Shown piece after piece: positions 1 through 8,461 of a DNA stretch of 64,000 bases (the stretch's first letter is position 1; each line of letters begins with the position of its first letter). Both the position numbers and the translations under genes were made by a program. The stretch covers positions 806,001 through 870,000 of the forward strand of contig NZ_JBDPZD010000001.1 of NCBI RefSeq assembly GCF_039872745.1, given 5' to 3'. The DNA comes from Pelomonas paludis. Lineage in GTDB: Bacteria > Pseudomonadota > Gammaproteobacteria > Burkholderiales > Burkholderiaceae_C. The notes beneath the pieces were generated by a model that had not been told where the DNA came from, did no database searches, and saw only the letters and a program-made list of their open reading frames with translations.

Positions 1-1
1 C

Positions 2-499
2 ATTGACGAGCAGGGCTTCCCGGACGTGGTCTTCCCCGGCATCCCCTACCCGGTGATCCTGATGCTGCTGCTGGCCATCGTGGCCGGCGTGCTGCTGCGC
101 CGCACGACCCTGGGCCGGCACCTGACCGCCGTGGGCTCCAACCAGGAGGCCGCGCGGCTCTCGGGTGTGAACGTGAAGCGCGTGGTGATGTTTGCCTACA
201 TCGCTTCCGGCGCGCTGGCGGGCCTCACGGGCTGCGTGCTGATGTCGCGCCTCGTCACCGCCCAGCCCAACGAAGGCGTGATGTACGAGCTGGACGCCAT
301 CGCCGCTGCCGTCATCGGGGGCACCTCGCTCAGTGGCGGCGTGGGCTCGGTCTCGGGCACCCTGATCGGGTCCTTCGTGATCGGCATCCTGCGCAACGGC
401 CTGAACATGAACGGCGTCTCCGCCTTCACCCAGCAAATCATCATCGGGCTGGTGATCCTCGTCACCGTCTGGATCGACCAACTGCGCAACCGCCGCTGA
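2..499 (+). CDS. Sugar ABC transporter permease, RbsC family (3' part only)
   Basis: This is the C-terminal 165 residues of an inner-membrane permease whose start lies before the window; the reading frame is open from base 2. It carries several hydrophobic segments and the cytoplasmic coupling loop of the RbsC/BPD_transp_2 family (GSNQEAARLSGVNV near residue 46). The family moves monosaccharides across the inner membrane with an ATPase subunit and a periplasmic binding protein. The ATPase should lie upstream. A periplasmic binding protein follows 20 bases later, and the sugar-acid catabolic genes behind it suggest that the cargo is the substrate of that pathway. The family call is firm; the substrate is inferred from context only. 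Confidence 0.9.
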   Translation: MDEQGFPDVVFPGIPYPVILMLLLAIVAGVLLRRTTLGRHLTAVGSNQEAARLSGVNVKRVVMFAYIASGALAGLTGCVLMSRLVTAQPNEGVMYELDAIAAAVIGGTSLSGGVGSVSGTLIGSFVIGILRNGLNMNGVSAFTQQIIIGLVILVTVWIDQLRNRR

Positions 500-519
500 A
501 CACGAAAGAGGCACCTCGC

Positions 520-1461
520 ATGCAAGCTCTCCTGCGCCAGGCTTTGGCCCTTGTCTCCATCGCCGTGTTGCCGATGGCCGCCCAGGCCGGCGAGATCGCC
601 GTCATCGTCAAGACCACCAACTCCACCTTCTGGCAAAACGTCCACAAGGGCGCCGACGCAGCGATCAAGCAGATCAAGGGCCACACGCTGACCTTCTCGG
701 GCCCGGCGACAGAGTCGGCCATTGCCGACCAGGTCAACCTCGTCGAGAACGCCGTCAACCGCAAGGTGGCCGGCATCGTGCTCGCGCCGTCCGACCCCGA
801 TGCCCTGGTGCCCGCCATCAAGAAGGCCTGGGAGGCGCGCATCCCCGTCGTGCTGATCGACTCGCAGGTGGCCGACAGCGGCAAGGCCTACTACCAGTCC
901 TTCCTCGCCACCGACAACAAGGCGGCGGGCGAGGCCTGCGCCAAGCTCTTGATCGAGCGCATCGGCCGCGAGGGCAAGGTGGCCATCATGTCCTACGTGG
1001 CCGGCGCCGGCTCCGAGGTCGGGCGCGTGGGCGGCTTCAAGGCCTATCTGCAGGCCAACTCCAAGCTGCAAATCGTTGGGCCGTTCTACTCGCAGTCGCA
1101 AATGGCCACGGCGCTCAACCAGACCACCGACGTGCTGGCCTCGCACCGCGACCTCAAAGGCATCTTCGGGGCCAACGAGCCCACCGCCGTAGGCATGGGC
1201 CGCGCCCTGGTGCAAAGCGGCCGCGCCGGCAAGGTCGTGGCCATCGGCTTTGATGGCAATGAAGACCTGCAGCGCTTCGTCAAGGACGGCACGCTCGACG
1301 CCATCGCCGTGCAGTCCTCCTTCCAGATGGGCCAGCTCGGCGTGCAGACCGTGAACGAGGTGCTGCAGCGCAAGCCGGTCCCGAAGTTCCGCGACACCGG
1401 CGTGATGATGGTCAACAAGGCCAATCTGCAGTCGCCTGAGGCGCGCCAGGTTCTCTACTGA
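520..1461 (+). CDS. Periplasmic sugar-binding protein of an ABC transporter (RbsB-like)
   Basis: A 313-residue protein starting with a Sec signal peptide that probably ends after the AQA near residue 22. The mature part has the periplasmic-binding-protein type I pattern seen in ribose, xylose and galactose binders: an opening beta strand IAVIVKTTN, then FWQNVHKGAD, GIVLAPSDPDAL, the hinge region VVLIDSQV and, later, GIFGANEPTAVGMGRAL and VVAIGFDGN. It binds a monosaccharide and delivers it to the preceding RbsC-like permease. It is followed three bases later by the lactonase gene, so transport and catabolism are in one transcript. The ligand cannot be read from the sequence; L-galactose or L-fucose is suggested by the downstream enzymes. 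Confidence 0.9.
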   Translation: MQALLRQALALVSIAVLPMAAQAGEIAVIVKTTNSTFWQNVHKGADAAIKQIKGHTLTFSGPATESAIADQVNLVENAVNRKVAGIVLAPSDPDALVPAIKKAWEARIPVVLIDSQVADSGKAYYQSFLATDNKAAGEACAKLLIERIGREGKVAIMSYVAGAGSEVGRVGGFKAYLQANSKLQIVGPFYSQSQMATALNQTTDVLASHRDLKGIFGANEPTAVGMGRALVQSGRAGKVVAIGFDGNEDLQRFVKDGTLDAIAVQSSFQMGQLGVQTVNEVLQRKPVPKFRDTGVMMVNKANLQSPEARQVLY

Positions 1462-1463
1462 GC

Positions 1464-2303
1464 ATGAAGGTCGACGCCCACCAGCACTTCTGGCGCCTGG
1501 CTGACCGCCAAGGCGCCTGGCCGCCGCCCGAGCTGGCCGCCATCTACCGCGACTTCGGCCCGGCAGACCTGGACGATGCGCGCCGCACCGCTGGCATCGA
1601 CGCCACCGTGCTGGTGCAGTCCATGCCCACGCGCGCCGACACCGACTGGATGCTCGCCGTGGCCGACGCCACGCCCTGGGTGCGCGGCGTGGTGGGCTGG
1701 GTGGACTTCAAGGCGCCCGATGCGCCCGCGCAGATCGAGCAGCTGGCCCGGCACCCCAAGCTCAAAGGCCTGCGCCCCATGCTGCAGGACCTGCCCGACG
1801 ACGACTGGATTGCCGACCCCGCCACCGCGCCCGCCGCCGAGGCCATGGTGCGCCACGGCCTGGTGTTTGATGCCCTGGTGCTGCCGCGCCAGCTGCCGGG
1901 CTTGCTGAGCTTTGCGCGCCGCCACCCGATGCTTCGCCTCGTCATCGACCACGCGGCCAAGCCCTTGATCGCGCGTGGCGAGATCGAGCCCTGGCAGCAA
2001 GACATGGCGCAGCTGGCCGCACTGCCGCAGGTGCAGTGCAAGCTCTCGGGGCTCTTGACCGAGGCCGGCGAGCGCTGCGACGCCGCAAGCTTGCGCCCCT
2101 ATGTGCAGTTGCTGTGGCAGTTCTTTGGCCCCCAGCGCCTGCTCTGGGGCAGCGACTGGCCCGTGCTGCGCCTCGCGGGCGACTACGCCGGCTGGTGGCA
2201 ACTGGCCCACGACATTTTGGAAAGCCTCGACCCCGCCCCCACGGCGGCCGATGTCGAGGCCGTCTTCGGCGGCAACGCCGCTCAGGCCTACGGACTCCTC
2301 TGA
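1464..2303 (+). CDS. Amidohydrolase-family sugar lactonase (COG3618 type)
   Basis: A 279-residue TIM-barrel amidohydrolase of the amidohydro_2/COG3618 group. The N-terminal metal-site motif is DAHQHFW (residues 4-10), VIDHAAKP lies in the middle, and the closing Asp motif LLWGSDWPV is near residue 230. Characterised relatives open lactones of L-fucose, L-galactose or L-rhamnose. Here it would hydrolyse the L-galactono- or L-fucono-lactone made by a dehydrogenase lying outside the window. The start follows the binding-protein stop by two bases, and the stop overlaps the next ATG by one base, so translation is coupled. Reaction type is well supported; sugar identity is inferred from the operon. 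Confidence 0.82.
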   Translation: MKVDAHQHFWRLADRQGAWPPPELAAIYRDFGPADLDDARRTAGIDATVLVQSMPTRADTDWMLAVADATPWVRGVVGWVDFKAPDAPAQIEQLARHPKLKGLRPMLQDLPDDDWIADPATAPAAEAMVRHGLVFDALVLPRQLPGLLSFARRHPMLRLVIDHAAKPLIARGEIEPWQQDMAQLAALPQVQCKLSGLLTEAGERCDAASLRPYVQLLWQFFGPQRLLWGSDWPVLRLAGDYAGWWQLAHDILESLDPAPTAADVEAVFGGNAAQAYGLL

Positions 2304-3313
2304 TGCTGACTGTTTCCTGCGACTCCCCCGGCGCCCTGGTCGCGCTTGAACGCCCCCGCCCCGAGCGCCAGGCCGGCGAGGTGCTGCTGCGCATTCGCCG
2401 CGTCGGCGTCTGCGGCACCGACCTGCACATCTTCACCGGCAACCAGCCCTTCCTCAGCTACCCGCGCGTGATGGGCCACGAGCTGGCCGGCGTCGTCGAA
2501 GAAGCCGCGCCCGAGAGCGGCCTGAAGGCTGGCGACACGGTCTATGTGATGCCCTACCTGTCCTGTGGCCGCTGCATCGCCTGCCGCAAGGGCAAGCCCA
2601 ATTGCTGCACCCAGATCCAGGTGCTGGGCGTGCACCGCGACGGCGGCTTTGCCGAGTACCTGGCCGTGCCCGAAGGCTTTGTGCACAAGGTCGAAGGCAT
2701 CAGCCTCGACCAGGCCGCGATGCTTGAATTCCTCGCCATCGGCGCCCATGCTGTGCGGCGCGCGGGCCTCGCAGCCGGCGAGCGCGTGTTGGTCACCGGC
2801 GCGGGCCCCATTGGCCTCGCAGTGATGCTGTTTGCCCGCCTGCGCGGCGCGCGCGTCGTGGGCCTCGATGGCCGGGCCGACCGGCTCGCGGTGGCGACCG
2901 AGCACTTGGGCGCCGAGCTCGGGGTTCAGCTCGGCGAGACGGACGAAGCCCAGCTCTCGGCCTTCACCGACGGCGAGTTCTTTGACGCCGTGTTCGACGC
3001 CACCGGCAACCTCAAGGCCATGGAGCGCGGCCTGCGTTTTGTGGCCCATGGCGGGCGCTATGTGCTGGTGTCGGTGGTGCAGGGGCAGATGAGCTTTGCC
3101 GACCCCGAGTTCCACAAGCGCGAGACCACGCTGCTGGGCAGCCGCAATGCCACCACGGAAGACTTCGAGACCGTCATCGCCGCGATGAAGGCCGGCCAGG
3201 TGCCCGTGGCCGCGCTGGCCACGCACCGGCTCAGCCTGGCCGAAGTGCCCACGCGCTTTGCCGAGCTGCTCGACCCTGCACGCGGCGTCGTCAAAGCGCT
3301 CATCGAATGCTGA
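2303..3313 (+). CDS. Zinc-dependent sugar-acid dehydrogenase (LgoD/YjjN-like MDR)
   Basis: A 336-residue medium-chain dehydrogenase. Catalytic zinc ligands are Cys37 (VGVCGTDLH) and His59-Glu60 (MGHELAG). Structural zinc cysteines sit at 88, 91, 94 and 102 with classical spacing. The NAD(P)-binding Rossmann motif is GAGPIGL. Although the frame is open well upstream, the ATG overlapping the lactonase stop gives the family N-terminus and is preferred. In the L-galactonate pathway known from E. coli, LgoD oxidises L-galactonate to D-tagaturonate; the neighbours (a mannitol-dehydrogenase-type reductase and an altronate dehydratase) make that the best guess here. Other COG1063 activities, such as L-fuconate or threonine oxidation, cannot be excluded. 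Confidence 0.82.
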   Translation: MLTVSCDSPGALVALERPRPERQAGEVLLRIRRVGVCGTDLHIFTGNQPFLSYPRVMGHELAGVVEEAAPESGLKAGDTVYVMPYLSCGRCIACRKGKPNCCTQIQVLGVHRDGGFAEYLAVPEGFVHKVEGISLDQAAMLEFLAIGAHAVRRAGLAAGERVLVTGAGPIGLAVMLFARLRGARVVGLDGRADRLAVATEHLGAELGVQLGETDEAQLSAFTDGEFFDAVFDATGNLKAMERGLRFVAHGGRYVLVSVVQGQMSFADPEFHKRETTLLGSRNATTEDFETVIAAMKAGQVPVAALATHRLSLAEVPTRFAELLDPARGVVKALIEC

Positions 3314-4437
3314 ACACGCCCATCCTGCAGTTCGGCACCAGCCGCTTCCTGCAGGCGCATGCCGACCTGTTCGTGTCCGAGGCGCTGTCGCGTGGCGAAG
3401 CCCTGGGGCGCATCACCGTCGTGCAGACGACGGACAGCCCCGCGAGCACGGCGCGCCTCGCTGCGCTGGCCGAAGGCTATGAGGTCATCGTGCGCGGCTT
3501 GCGGGGTGGCGAGCCGGTGGAGGAGCGCCAGCGTGTGACCAGCGTGCAGGCGGCGCTGAGCACCGCGCGCGACTGGCCGCAGCTGCGCGCCGGCTTTGCC
3601 AGCGGCACGGTGCAAGTGGTGCTGTCCAACACCGGTGACGCGGGCTACCAGGGCTTTGACGATGACTCAGCCGCGCAGCTCGGGGCGGCGGCCGCTGCGC
3701 CACGCGGCTTCCCGGCCAAGCTGCTGGTGCTGCTACACGAGCGCTGGCAGCGCGTGCCCGAGGCCCCGCTCAGCCTGCTGCCCTGCGAGCTGATCTCGCG
3801 CAATGGCGACACGCTGCGCGACATCGTCAGCCAACTGGCCCAGCAGTGGCAGTTACCCACCGAGTTCCAAGCCTGGCTGCTGGCCCACCCCGTGTGGGCC
3901 AACTCGCTGGTGGACCGCATCGTGCCCGAGGCCCTCTCACCCGCCGGCGCCGTGGCCGAGCCCTATGCGCTCTGGGCCATCGAGCGCCAGCCCAGGCTGG
4001 TGCTGCCCTGCACCCACCCGGCCATCGTGGTGACCGACGCGCTGCAGGAGTTCGAGCGCCTCAAGCTCTGGCTGCTCAACCTCGGCCACACCCTGCTTGC
4101 CGAGCTGTGGCTGCGCGCCGGCCAGCCGCCGGGCATGACCGTGCTGGACGCGATGCGCGACCTGGCCTGGCACCGCGTGCTGCAAGGCGTCTGGCAGGAC
4201 GAGGTGCTGCCCGTCTTCGACGCTCTGGGCGAGGGCCCCGCTGCGCGCGACTACCTGGTGGAGCTGCGCAGCCGTTTGCTCAACCCCTTCGTCGCCCACC
4301 GGCTGGCTGACATCGCCCAGAACCACGCGGTCAAGAAGCAGCGCCGCCTCGCGCCCGTGGTGGCCGAGGCGCAAGCCCGTCTGCCTGGCTTGGCCCAACC
4401 CTGGTTGCGCGCGGCGCTGCACCCCCCTACCCAATAG
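3307..4437 (+). CDS. Mannitol dehydrogenase-family protein, probable tagaturonate reductase
   Basis: A 376-residue protein of the long-chain mannitol dehydrogenase/UxaB/UxuB family. The N-terminus ILQFGTSRFLQAHADLF is the family Rossmann entry, and TGDAGYQGF plus the C-terminal helical domain with SRNGDTLRD and NSLVDRIVPE are typical; a Lys in the distal domain is the family's catalytic residue. It is about 100 residues shorter than E. coli UxaB. In context it would reduce D-tagaturonate to D-altronate with NADH, balancing the oxidation by the preceding dehydrogenase. The start overlaps the previous gene by seven bases. Fructuronate or mannitol as substrate remains possible. Confidence 0.75.
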   Translation: MLNTPILQFGTSRFLQAHADLFVSEALSRGEALGRITVVQTTDSPASTARLAALAEGYEVIVRGLRGGEPVEERQRVTSVQAALSTARDWPQLRAGFASGTVQVVLSNTGDAGYQGFDDDSAAQLGAAAAAPRGFPAKLLVLLHERWQRVPEAPLSLLPCELISRNGDTLRDIVSQLAQQWQLPTEFQAWLLAHPVWANSLVDRIVPEALSPAGAVAEPYALWAIERQPRLVLPCTHPAIVVTDALQEFERLKLWLLNLGHTLLAELWLRAGQPPGMTVLDAMRDLAWHRVLQGVWQDEVLPVFDALGEGPAARDYLVELRSRLLNPFVAHRLADIAQNHAVKKQRRLAPVVAEAQARLPGLAQPWLRAALHPPTQ

Positions 4438-4445
4438 GCCCCCAC

Positions 4446-4775
4446 ATGAAACGCATGGGCATGGTCATCGGCATCGAGCCGGACCGCATCAATGAGTACA
4501 AGCAACTGCACGCCGCCGTTTGGCCCAGCGTGCTGGCACGGCTCGCGGCCTCCAACATCCGCAACTACAGCATCTATCTGCGTGAGCCCGAGTGCTTGCT
4601 GTTCGGCTGCTGGGAGTACCACGGCAGCGACTTCGAGGCCGACATGGCCGCCATCGCCGCCGACCCCGAAACCCGCCGCTGGTGGACCTTTTGCAGCCCC
4701 TGCCAGCGGCCCTTGGAGAGCCGTGCGCCGGGTGAGCACTGGGCCATGATGGAAGAGGTGTTCCATGTCGACTGA
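4446..4775 (+). CDS. Sugar mutarotase, RhaM family
   Basis: A 109-residue protein covering the complete RhaM (L-rhamnose mutarotase) fold. Tyr18 and His22 (motif YKQLHAAVWP) match the active-site pair known in E. coli RhaM, and the Trp pair at 79-80 matches the sugar pocket. The family interconverts alpha and beta anomers of L-rhamnose, L-fucose or, in the L-galactose pathway, L-galactose. Its presence shows that a free 6-carbon L-sugar, rather than only a sugar acid, enters the pathway. It starts eight bases after the reductase gene and overlaps the dehydratase start by 11 bases. Confidence 0.85.
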   Translation: MKRMGMVIGIEPDRINEYKQLHAAVWPSVLARLAASNIRNYSIYLREPECLLFGCWEYHGSDFEADMAAIAADPETRRWWTFCSPCQRPLESRAPGEHWAMMEEVFHVD

Positions 4776-6282
4776 AGCCCTGCTGTTGCGCCTGCACCCC
4801 GATGACGACGTGGCCGTGGCGCGTGTGGCGCTGGCGGCCGGGGCCCAGCTGGGCGAGGCTGGCTTGACGGCGCGCGACGCCGTGCCCGCCGGCCACAAGC
4901 TCGCGCTGCGCGCCATCGCCGCCGGCCAAGACGTGCGCAAGTACGGCCAGGTGATCGGCCAGGCCACGCGCGACATTGCGGCCGGTGAGCACGTCCACGT
5001 GCACAACCTCGACATCGGCCCGCTCGCGCTGGCCCACACCGATGGCCGCGACTACCGCCCAGCCGCAGCAGCTGAGCATCAGGCGCAGTTCCAGGGCTAT
5101 GTGCGCGCCGATGGCCGGGTGGGCACGCGCAACTACGTGCTCGTGCTCTCCAGCGTCAACTGCTCGGCCACGGTCTGCAAGGCCATCGAGCGCCACTACG
5201 GCGGATCGGCATTGGCCGCCTGGCCGGGTGTGGACGGCGTGGTCGCCGTCACCCACGGCACGGGCTGCGGCATGGCCAGCAGTGGCGAGGGCTTTGAGCT
5301 GCTGCGGCGCACGCTGCGCGGCTATGCCGTCCACCCCAATGTGGGCGGCGTGCTCGTCATCGGCCTGGGCTGCGAGGTCAACCAGGTGCAAGGCCTGGCG
5401 CAGGACCTGCCCCTGCCGGCGGAACGCCTGCGCGTGCTCGGCATCCAGGACGCTGGCGGCACCCGCGAGGCCATCCAGCAAGGCATTGAGCAGGTGGCCG
5501 AGCTGCTGGCCGTGGCGGCGCGTGATGTGCGCTCGACGGTATCGGCGCGGCATCTCGTCGTCGGCCTGCAATGCGGTGGCTCTGACGGCTACTCCGGCAT
5601 CAGCGCCAACCCCGCGCTCGGCGCAGCGGTGGACCTGCTGGTGCAACAAGGCGGCACGGCCATCCTGTCTGAGACGCCCGAGATCTACGGCGCCGAGCAC
5701 CTGCTCACCGCCCGCGCCGCGCGCCCCGACGTGGCCGAGCGCCTGCGCGAGCGCATCCGCTGGTGGGAGGCCTACACCGCCCAGCACGGCGGCGACATGA
5801 ACAACAACCCCTCGCCCGGCAACAAGGCCGGCGGCATCACCACCATCTTGGAGAAGTCGCTCGGCGCCGTCGCCAAGGGCGGCCAGACCGGGCTGATGGA
5901 GGTGCTGGCCTACGCCGAGCGACCCAGCACGCCGGGCCTCGTCTTCATGGACACGCCGGGCTACGACCCCGTCTCTGCCACCGGCCAAGTGGCGGGCGGC
6001 GCCAACCTCATCTGCTTCACCACCGGCCGCGGCTCCACCTACGGCTGCAAGCCCACGCCCTCGCTCAAGATCGCCACCCACACGGCCATCTTCCAGCGCA
6101 TGGCGCTCGACATGGACTTCAATGCCGGCGGCGTCAATGATGGCGACTGCAGCGTGGCCGAGGCCGGCCGCGCGCTCTTCGAGCTGATGCTCGCCACCGC
6201 CTCAGGCCGCGCCACGCTCAGCGAGGAGAACGACCTGGGGCATAACGAGTTCGTGCCCTGGCAGCTGGGCGCGGTGATGTAG
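4765..6282 (+). CDS. uxaA: Altronate/galactarate dehydratase family (UxaA)
   Basis: A 505-residue full-length UxaA-type dehydratase. Residues 1 to about 95 form the N-terminal SAF domain (UxaA N-terminus, LRLHPDDDVAVA). The rest is the catalytic region, with RVGTRNYVLV, conserved cysteines in HGTGCGM and GLGCEVNQ, the family signature LQCGGSDGYSGI.NPALG, and the Gly/Asn-rich NNPSPGNKAGG. The enzyme is Fe2+-dependent and removes water from D-altronate to give 2-keto-3-deoxy-D-gluconate in the cytoplasm. It closes the operon; 14 bases separate it from the convergent gene. No KDG kinase or aldolase is present in the window, so those final steps must be encoded elsewhere. Confidence 0.88.
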   Translation: MSTEALLLRLHPDDDVAVARVALAAGAQLGEAGLTARDAVPAGHKLALRAIAAGQDVRKYGQVIGQATRDIAAGEHVHVHNLDIGPLALAHTDGRDYRPAAAAEHQAQFQGYVRADGRVGTRNYVLVLSSVNCSATVCKAIERHYGGSALAAWPGVDGVVAVTHGTGCGMASSGEGFELLRRTLRGYAVHPNVGGVLVIGLGCEVNQVQGLAQDLPLPAERLRVLGIQDAGGTREAIQQGIEQVAELLAVAARDVRSTVSARHLVVGLQCGGSDGYSGISANPALGAAVDLLVQQGGTAILSETPEIYGAEHLLTARAARPDVAERLRERIRWWEAYTAQHGGDMNNNPSPGNKAGGITTILEKSLGAVAKGGQTGLMEVLAYAERPSTPGLVFMDTPGYDPVSATGQVAGGANLICFTTGRGSTYGCKPTPSLKIATHTAIFQRMALDMDFNAGGVNDGDCSVAEAGRALFELMLATASGRATLSEENDLGHNEFVPWQLGAVM

Positions 6283-6296
6283 CCCTCACCAGGGGC

Positions 6297-6935
6297 TCAG
6301 TACAGGGTCTTGCGGTAGGCCTCTTCCAGGCCCTCGTCCAGCTTGCGCATCTCGTCCTCGGCCGGGGCGCCGGTGGTCTCGTCGAGGATGATCTTGACGA
6401 GCGAGGGCATCTCGCGTCGGTTCTGCTGGCTGGCCACATCCCACAGGCGCGAGCGCCTGAAGGCCTTGGCGCAGTGCATGAAGACTTCCTGCACCGTGAC
6501 CACGATGGCGAGCTTGGGCACTCGGTCCTGCACGGCCATGGTTTGCAGCAAGGCCGGGTCGGTGACGAGGCGGGCCTGGCCGTTGACGCGCAGCGTGTCC
6601 TCAAAGCCCGGCACGATGAAGAGCAGGCCGACGTTCGGGTTGCTCAGGATGTTGACCTGGGTATCCAGCCGGTTGTTGCCCGGCCGGTCGGGGATGGCGA
6701 GCGTGCGCTCGTCCAGCACCTTGACGAAGCCCACCGAGTCACCACGCGGGCTCACATCGGCGCGGCCGTCGCGGCTCTGGGTGCCGATGCACAGAAAGGG
6801 CGAACGCGCAATGAACTCGCGTGCATGCGGGCTGAGCTGGTCCTGGCACTTCTTCACCGCCAGGTCGTGCGTGGGCTCGAAGAGGGCGCGCAAAGCAGCC
6901 TCGTCGGCAATGGTGTGGGCAGGGTCGAAGTGCAT
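6297..6935 (-). CDS. Pyridoxamine 5'-phosphate oxidase-fold flavin protein
   Basis: A 212-residue protein with a split-barrel FMN-binding domain: FLCIGTQSRDGRADVSPRGD, LAIPDRPGNNRLDT and GLLFIVPGFEDTLRVNG form the PPOX core (about residues 40-130), matching the group often listed as MSMEG_1061-type. Such proteins bind FMN, F420 or haem; the actual reaction here is unknown and it should not be called PdxH. It is the last gene of a leftward operon, only five bases after comM, which suggests co-transcription but not a shared function. Confidence 0.75.
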   Translation of the reverse strand: MHFDPAHTIADEAALRALFEPTHDLAVKKCQDQLSPHAREFIARSPFLCIGTQSRDGRADVSPRGDSVGFVKVLDERTLAIPDRPGNNRLDTQVNILSNPNVGLLFIVPGFEDTLRVNGQARLVTDPALLQTMAVQDRVPKLAIVVTVQEVFMHCAKAFRRSRLWDVASQQNRREMPSLVKIILDETTGAPAEDEMRKLDEGLEEAYRKTLY

Positions 6936-6940
6936 GAGGC

Positions 6941-8461
6941 TCAGTGTTGATGGGCAGAGGGCAAGCCGCGCCGCAGTTGGATGGCCTCGGCCACCTGGGC
7001 CGGGCCGATGGCGTCGATGCCGGCGAGGTCCGCCACCGTGCGGGCCACGCGCAGCACGCGATGAAAACTGCGCGCCGACCAGCCGAGCTTTTCGGCCGTG
7101 CGGGTGAGCAGGGCCTGGGCGGCTGGGTCGAGCGTGGCGTGCTCGGCCAGCTCCTGGGCGGCCAGCTGCGCATTGGGCTTGCCTTGCCGCGCGCGGGCGC
7201 GGACCTGCGCGGCGGCCACGCGCTCGGCCACCTGGGCCGAGGTCTCGCCGGGGGCCAGGGCTTGCAGCTCGGCGGGCGGGATCACCGGCACCTCGATCAA
7301 CAGGTCGAGCCGGTCCAGGAAGGGGCCACTGAGCTTGCCTTGGTAGCGGCTGACTTGGTCGGGCGTGCAGCGGCAGGCCTTGAGCGGGTTGCCCAAGTGG
7401 CCGCAGGGGCAGGGGTTCATGGCCGCCACGAGCTGGAAGCGCGCCGGGAACTCGGCCTGCCGCGCGGCGCGGCTGATGAGGATGCGGCCGGTCTCTAGCG
7501 GCTCACGCAAGGCCTCAAGGGCGGTGCGCGGGAACTCTGGGAGTTCATCAAGGAAGAGCACGCCATGCTGGGCCAGCGAGATCTCACCCGGGCGCGGGGG
7601 TGAGCCGCCGCCGACGAGGGCGATGCTGCTGGCCGTGTGGTGGGGCGCGCGGTACGGGCGCTCGCCCCAGCGCTCGGGCGAGAAGGCACCGATCAGGCTT
7701 TGCACCGCTGCGGCGGCGATGGCTTCGTCGTCCTCCAGCGGCGGCAGCAGGCCCGGCAGGCGCTGCGCGAGCATGGACTTGCCGGTGCCGGGCGGGCCCA
7801 CCATCAAGAGCGAGTGGCCCCCGGCGGCGGCAATTTCGAGCGCGCGCTTGGGGGCTTGCTGGCCCTTGATGTCGGCCAGGTCAGGCCCGCGCGGCGGCGT
7901 GCTGCGCGGCGGGCTGGCGGCGCGGGTGAGGCCTTGCTCGCTGTTCGGCTGCAGGGCAGCGACGACGTCGAGCAGATGCCGGGCCGCGCGCACGTCGAGG
8001 CCGTCCACCAAGGCGGCCTCCAGTGCACTGGCTTCGGGCAACAGCAGCGGGCGGGGCTCGGCCTCGCGCCGCACGGCCAGCGCCATCGCCAGGGCGCCGC
8101 GCACGGGGCGCAGCTCACCCGCCAGCGAGAGCTCGCCCGCGCACTCGAAGCGCGCGAGTGCGGCCGCATCGAGCTGGCCATTGGCGGCCAGCACGCCCAG
8201 CGCAATGGGCAAGTCAAACCGGCCACCCTCTTTGGGCAGGTCGGCCGGTGCCAGATTGACGGTGATGCGCTGGTTGTGGGGGAAGCCGAGGCCGCTGTTC
8301 TGCAGCGCGGCACGTACGCGCTCGCGGGCCTCTTTCACTTCGGTGTCGGCCAGGCCCACAACGGTGAAGCTGGGCAGGCCATTGGCCAGGTGGACCTCGA
8401 CGGTGACGGGCGCGGCGGCAAGGCCGTCCAGCGCGCGGCTGTGGACGATGGCGAGGGACAT
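6941..8461 (-). CDS. comM: ComM/YifB-type AAA+ Mg-chelatase-like ATPase
   Basis: A 506-residue protein of normal family length. Residues 1-170 are the Lon-protease-like N-domain (MSLAIVHSRALDG, then GLPSFTVVGLADTEVKEARERV). The AAA+ core follows, with Walker A GPPGTGKSML, Walker B VLFLDELPEF and the Cys-rich loop CPCGHLGNP, then a C-terminal Mg-chelatase domain. ComM is a hexameric helicase that promotes branch migration during natural transformation. The frame stays open upstream, but the ATG overlapping the protease stop by one base gives the conserved N-terminus and was chosen. It does not make chlorophyll despite the common Mg-chelatase label. Confidence 0.93.
   Translation of the reverse strand: MSLAIVHSRALDGLAAAPVTVEVHLANGLPSFTVVGLADTEVKEARERVRAALQNSGLGFPHNQRITVNLAPADLPKEGGRFDLPIALGVLAANGQLDAAALARFECAGELSLAGELRPVRGALAMALAVRREAEPRPLLLPEASALEAALVDGLDVRAARHLLDVVAALQPNSEQGLTRAASPPRSTPPRGPDLADIKGQQAPKRALEIAAAGGHSLLMVGPPGTGKSMLAQRLPGLLPPLEDDEAIAAAAVQSLIGAFSPERWGERPYRAPHHTASSIALVGGGSPPRPGEISLAQHGVLFLDELPEFPRTALEALREPLETGRILISRAARQAEFPARFQLVAAMNPCPCGHLGNPLKACRCTPDQVSRYQGKLSGPFLDRLDLLIEVPVIPPAELQALAPGETSAQVAERVAAAQVRARARQGKPNAQLAAQELAEHATLDPAAQALLTRTAEKLGWSARSFHRVLRVARTVADLAGIDAIGPAQVAEAIQLRRGLPSAHQH

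Noticed and set aside
2036..2302. An 89-codon upstream extension of the zinc dehydrogenase
   Set aside because: It is Arg-rich out-of-frame sequence of the lactonase gene; the ATG at 2303 gives the family N-terminus.
4489..6081. A 530-codon minus-strand frame opposite the UxaA gene
   Set aside because: UxaA has strong family motifs on the plus strand; the antisense frame is a composition artefact.
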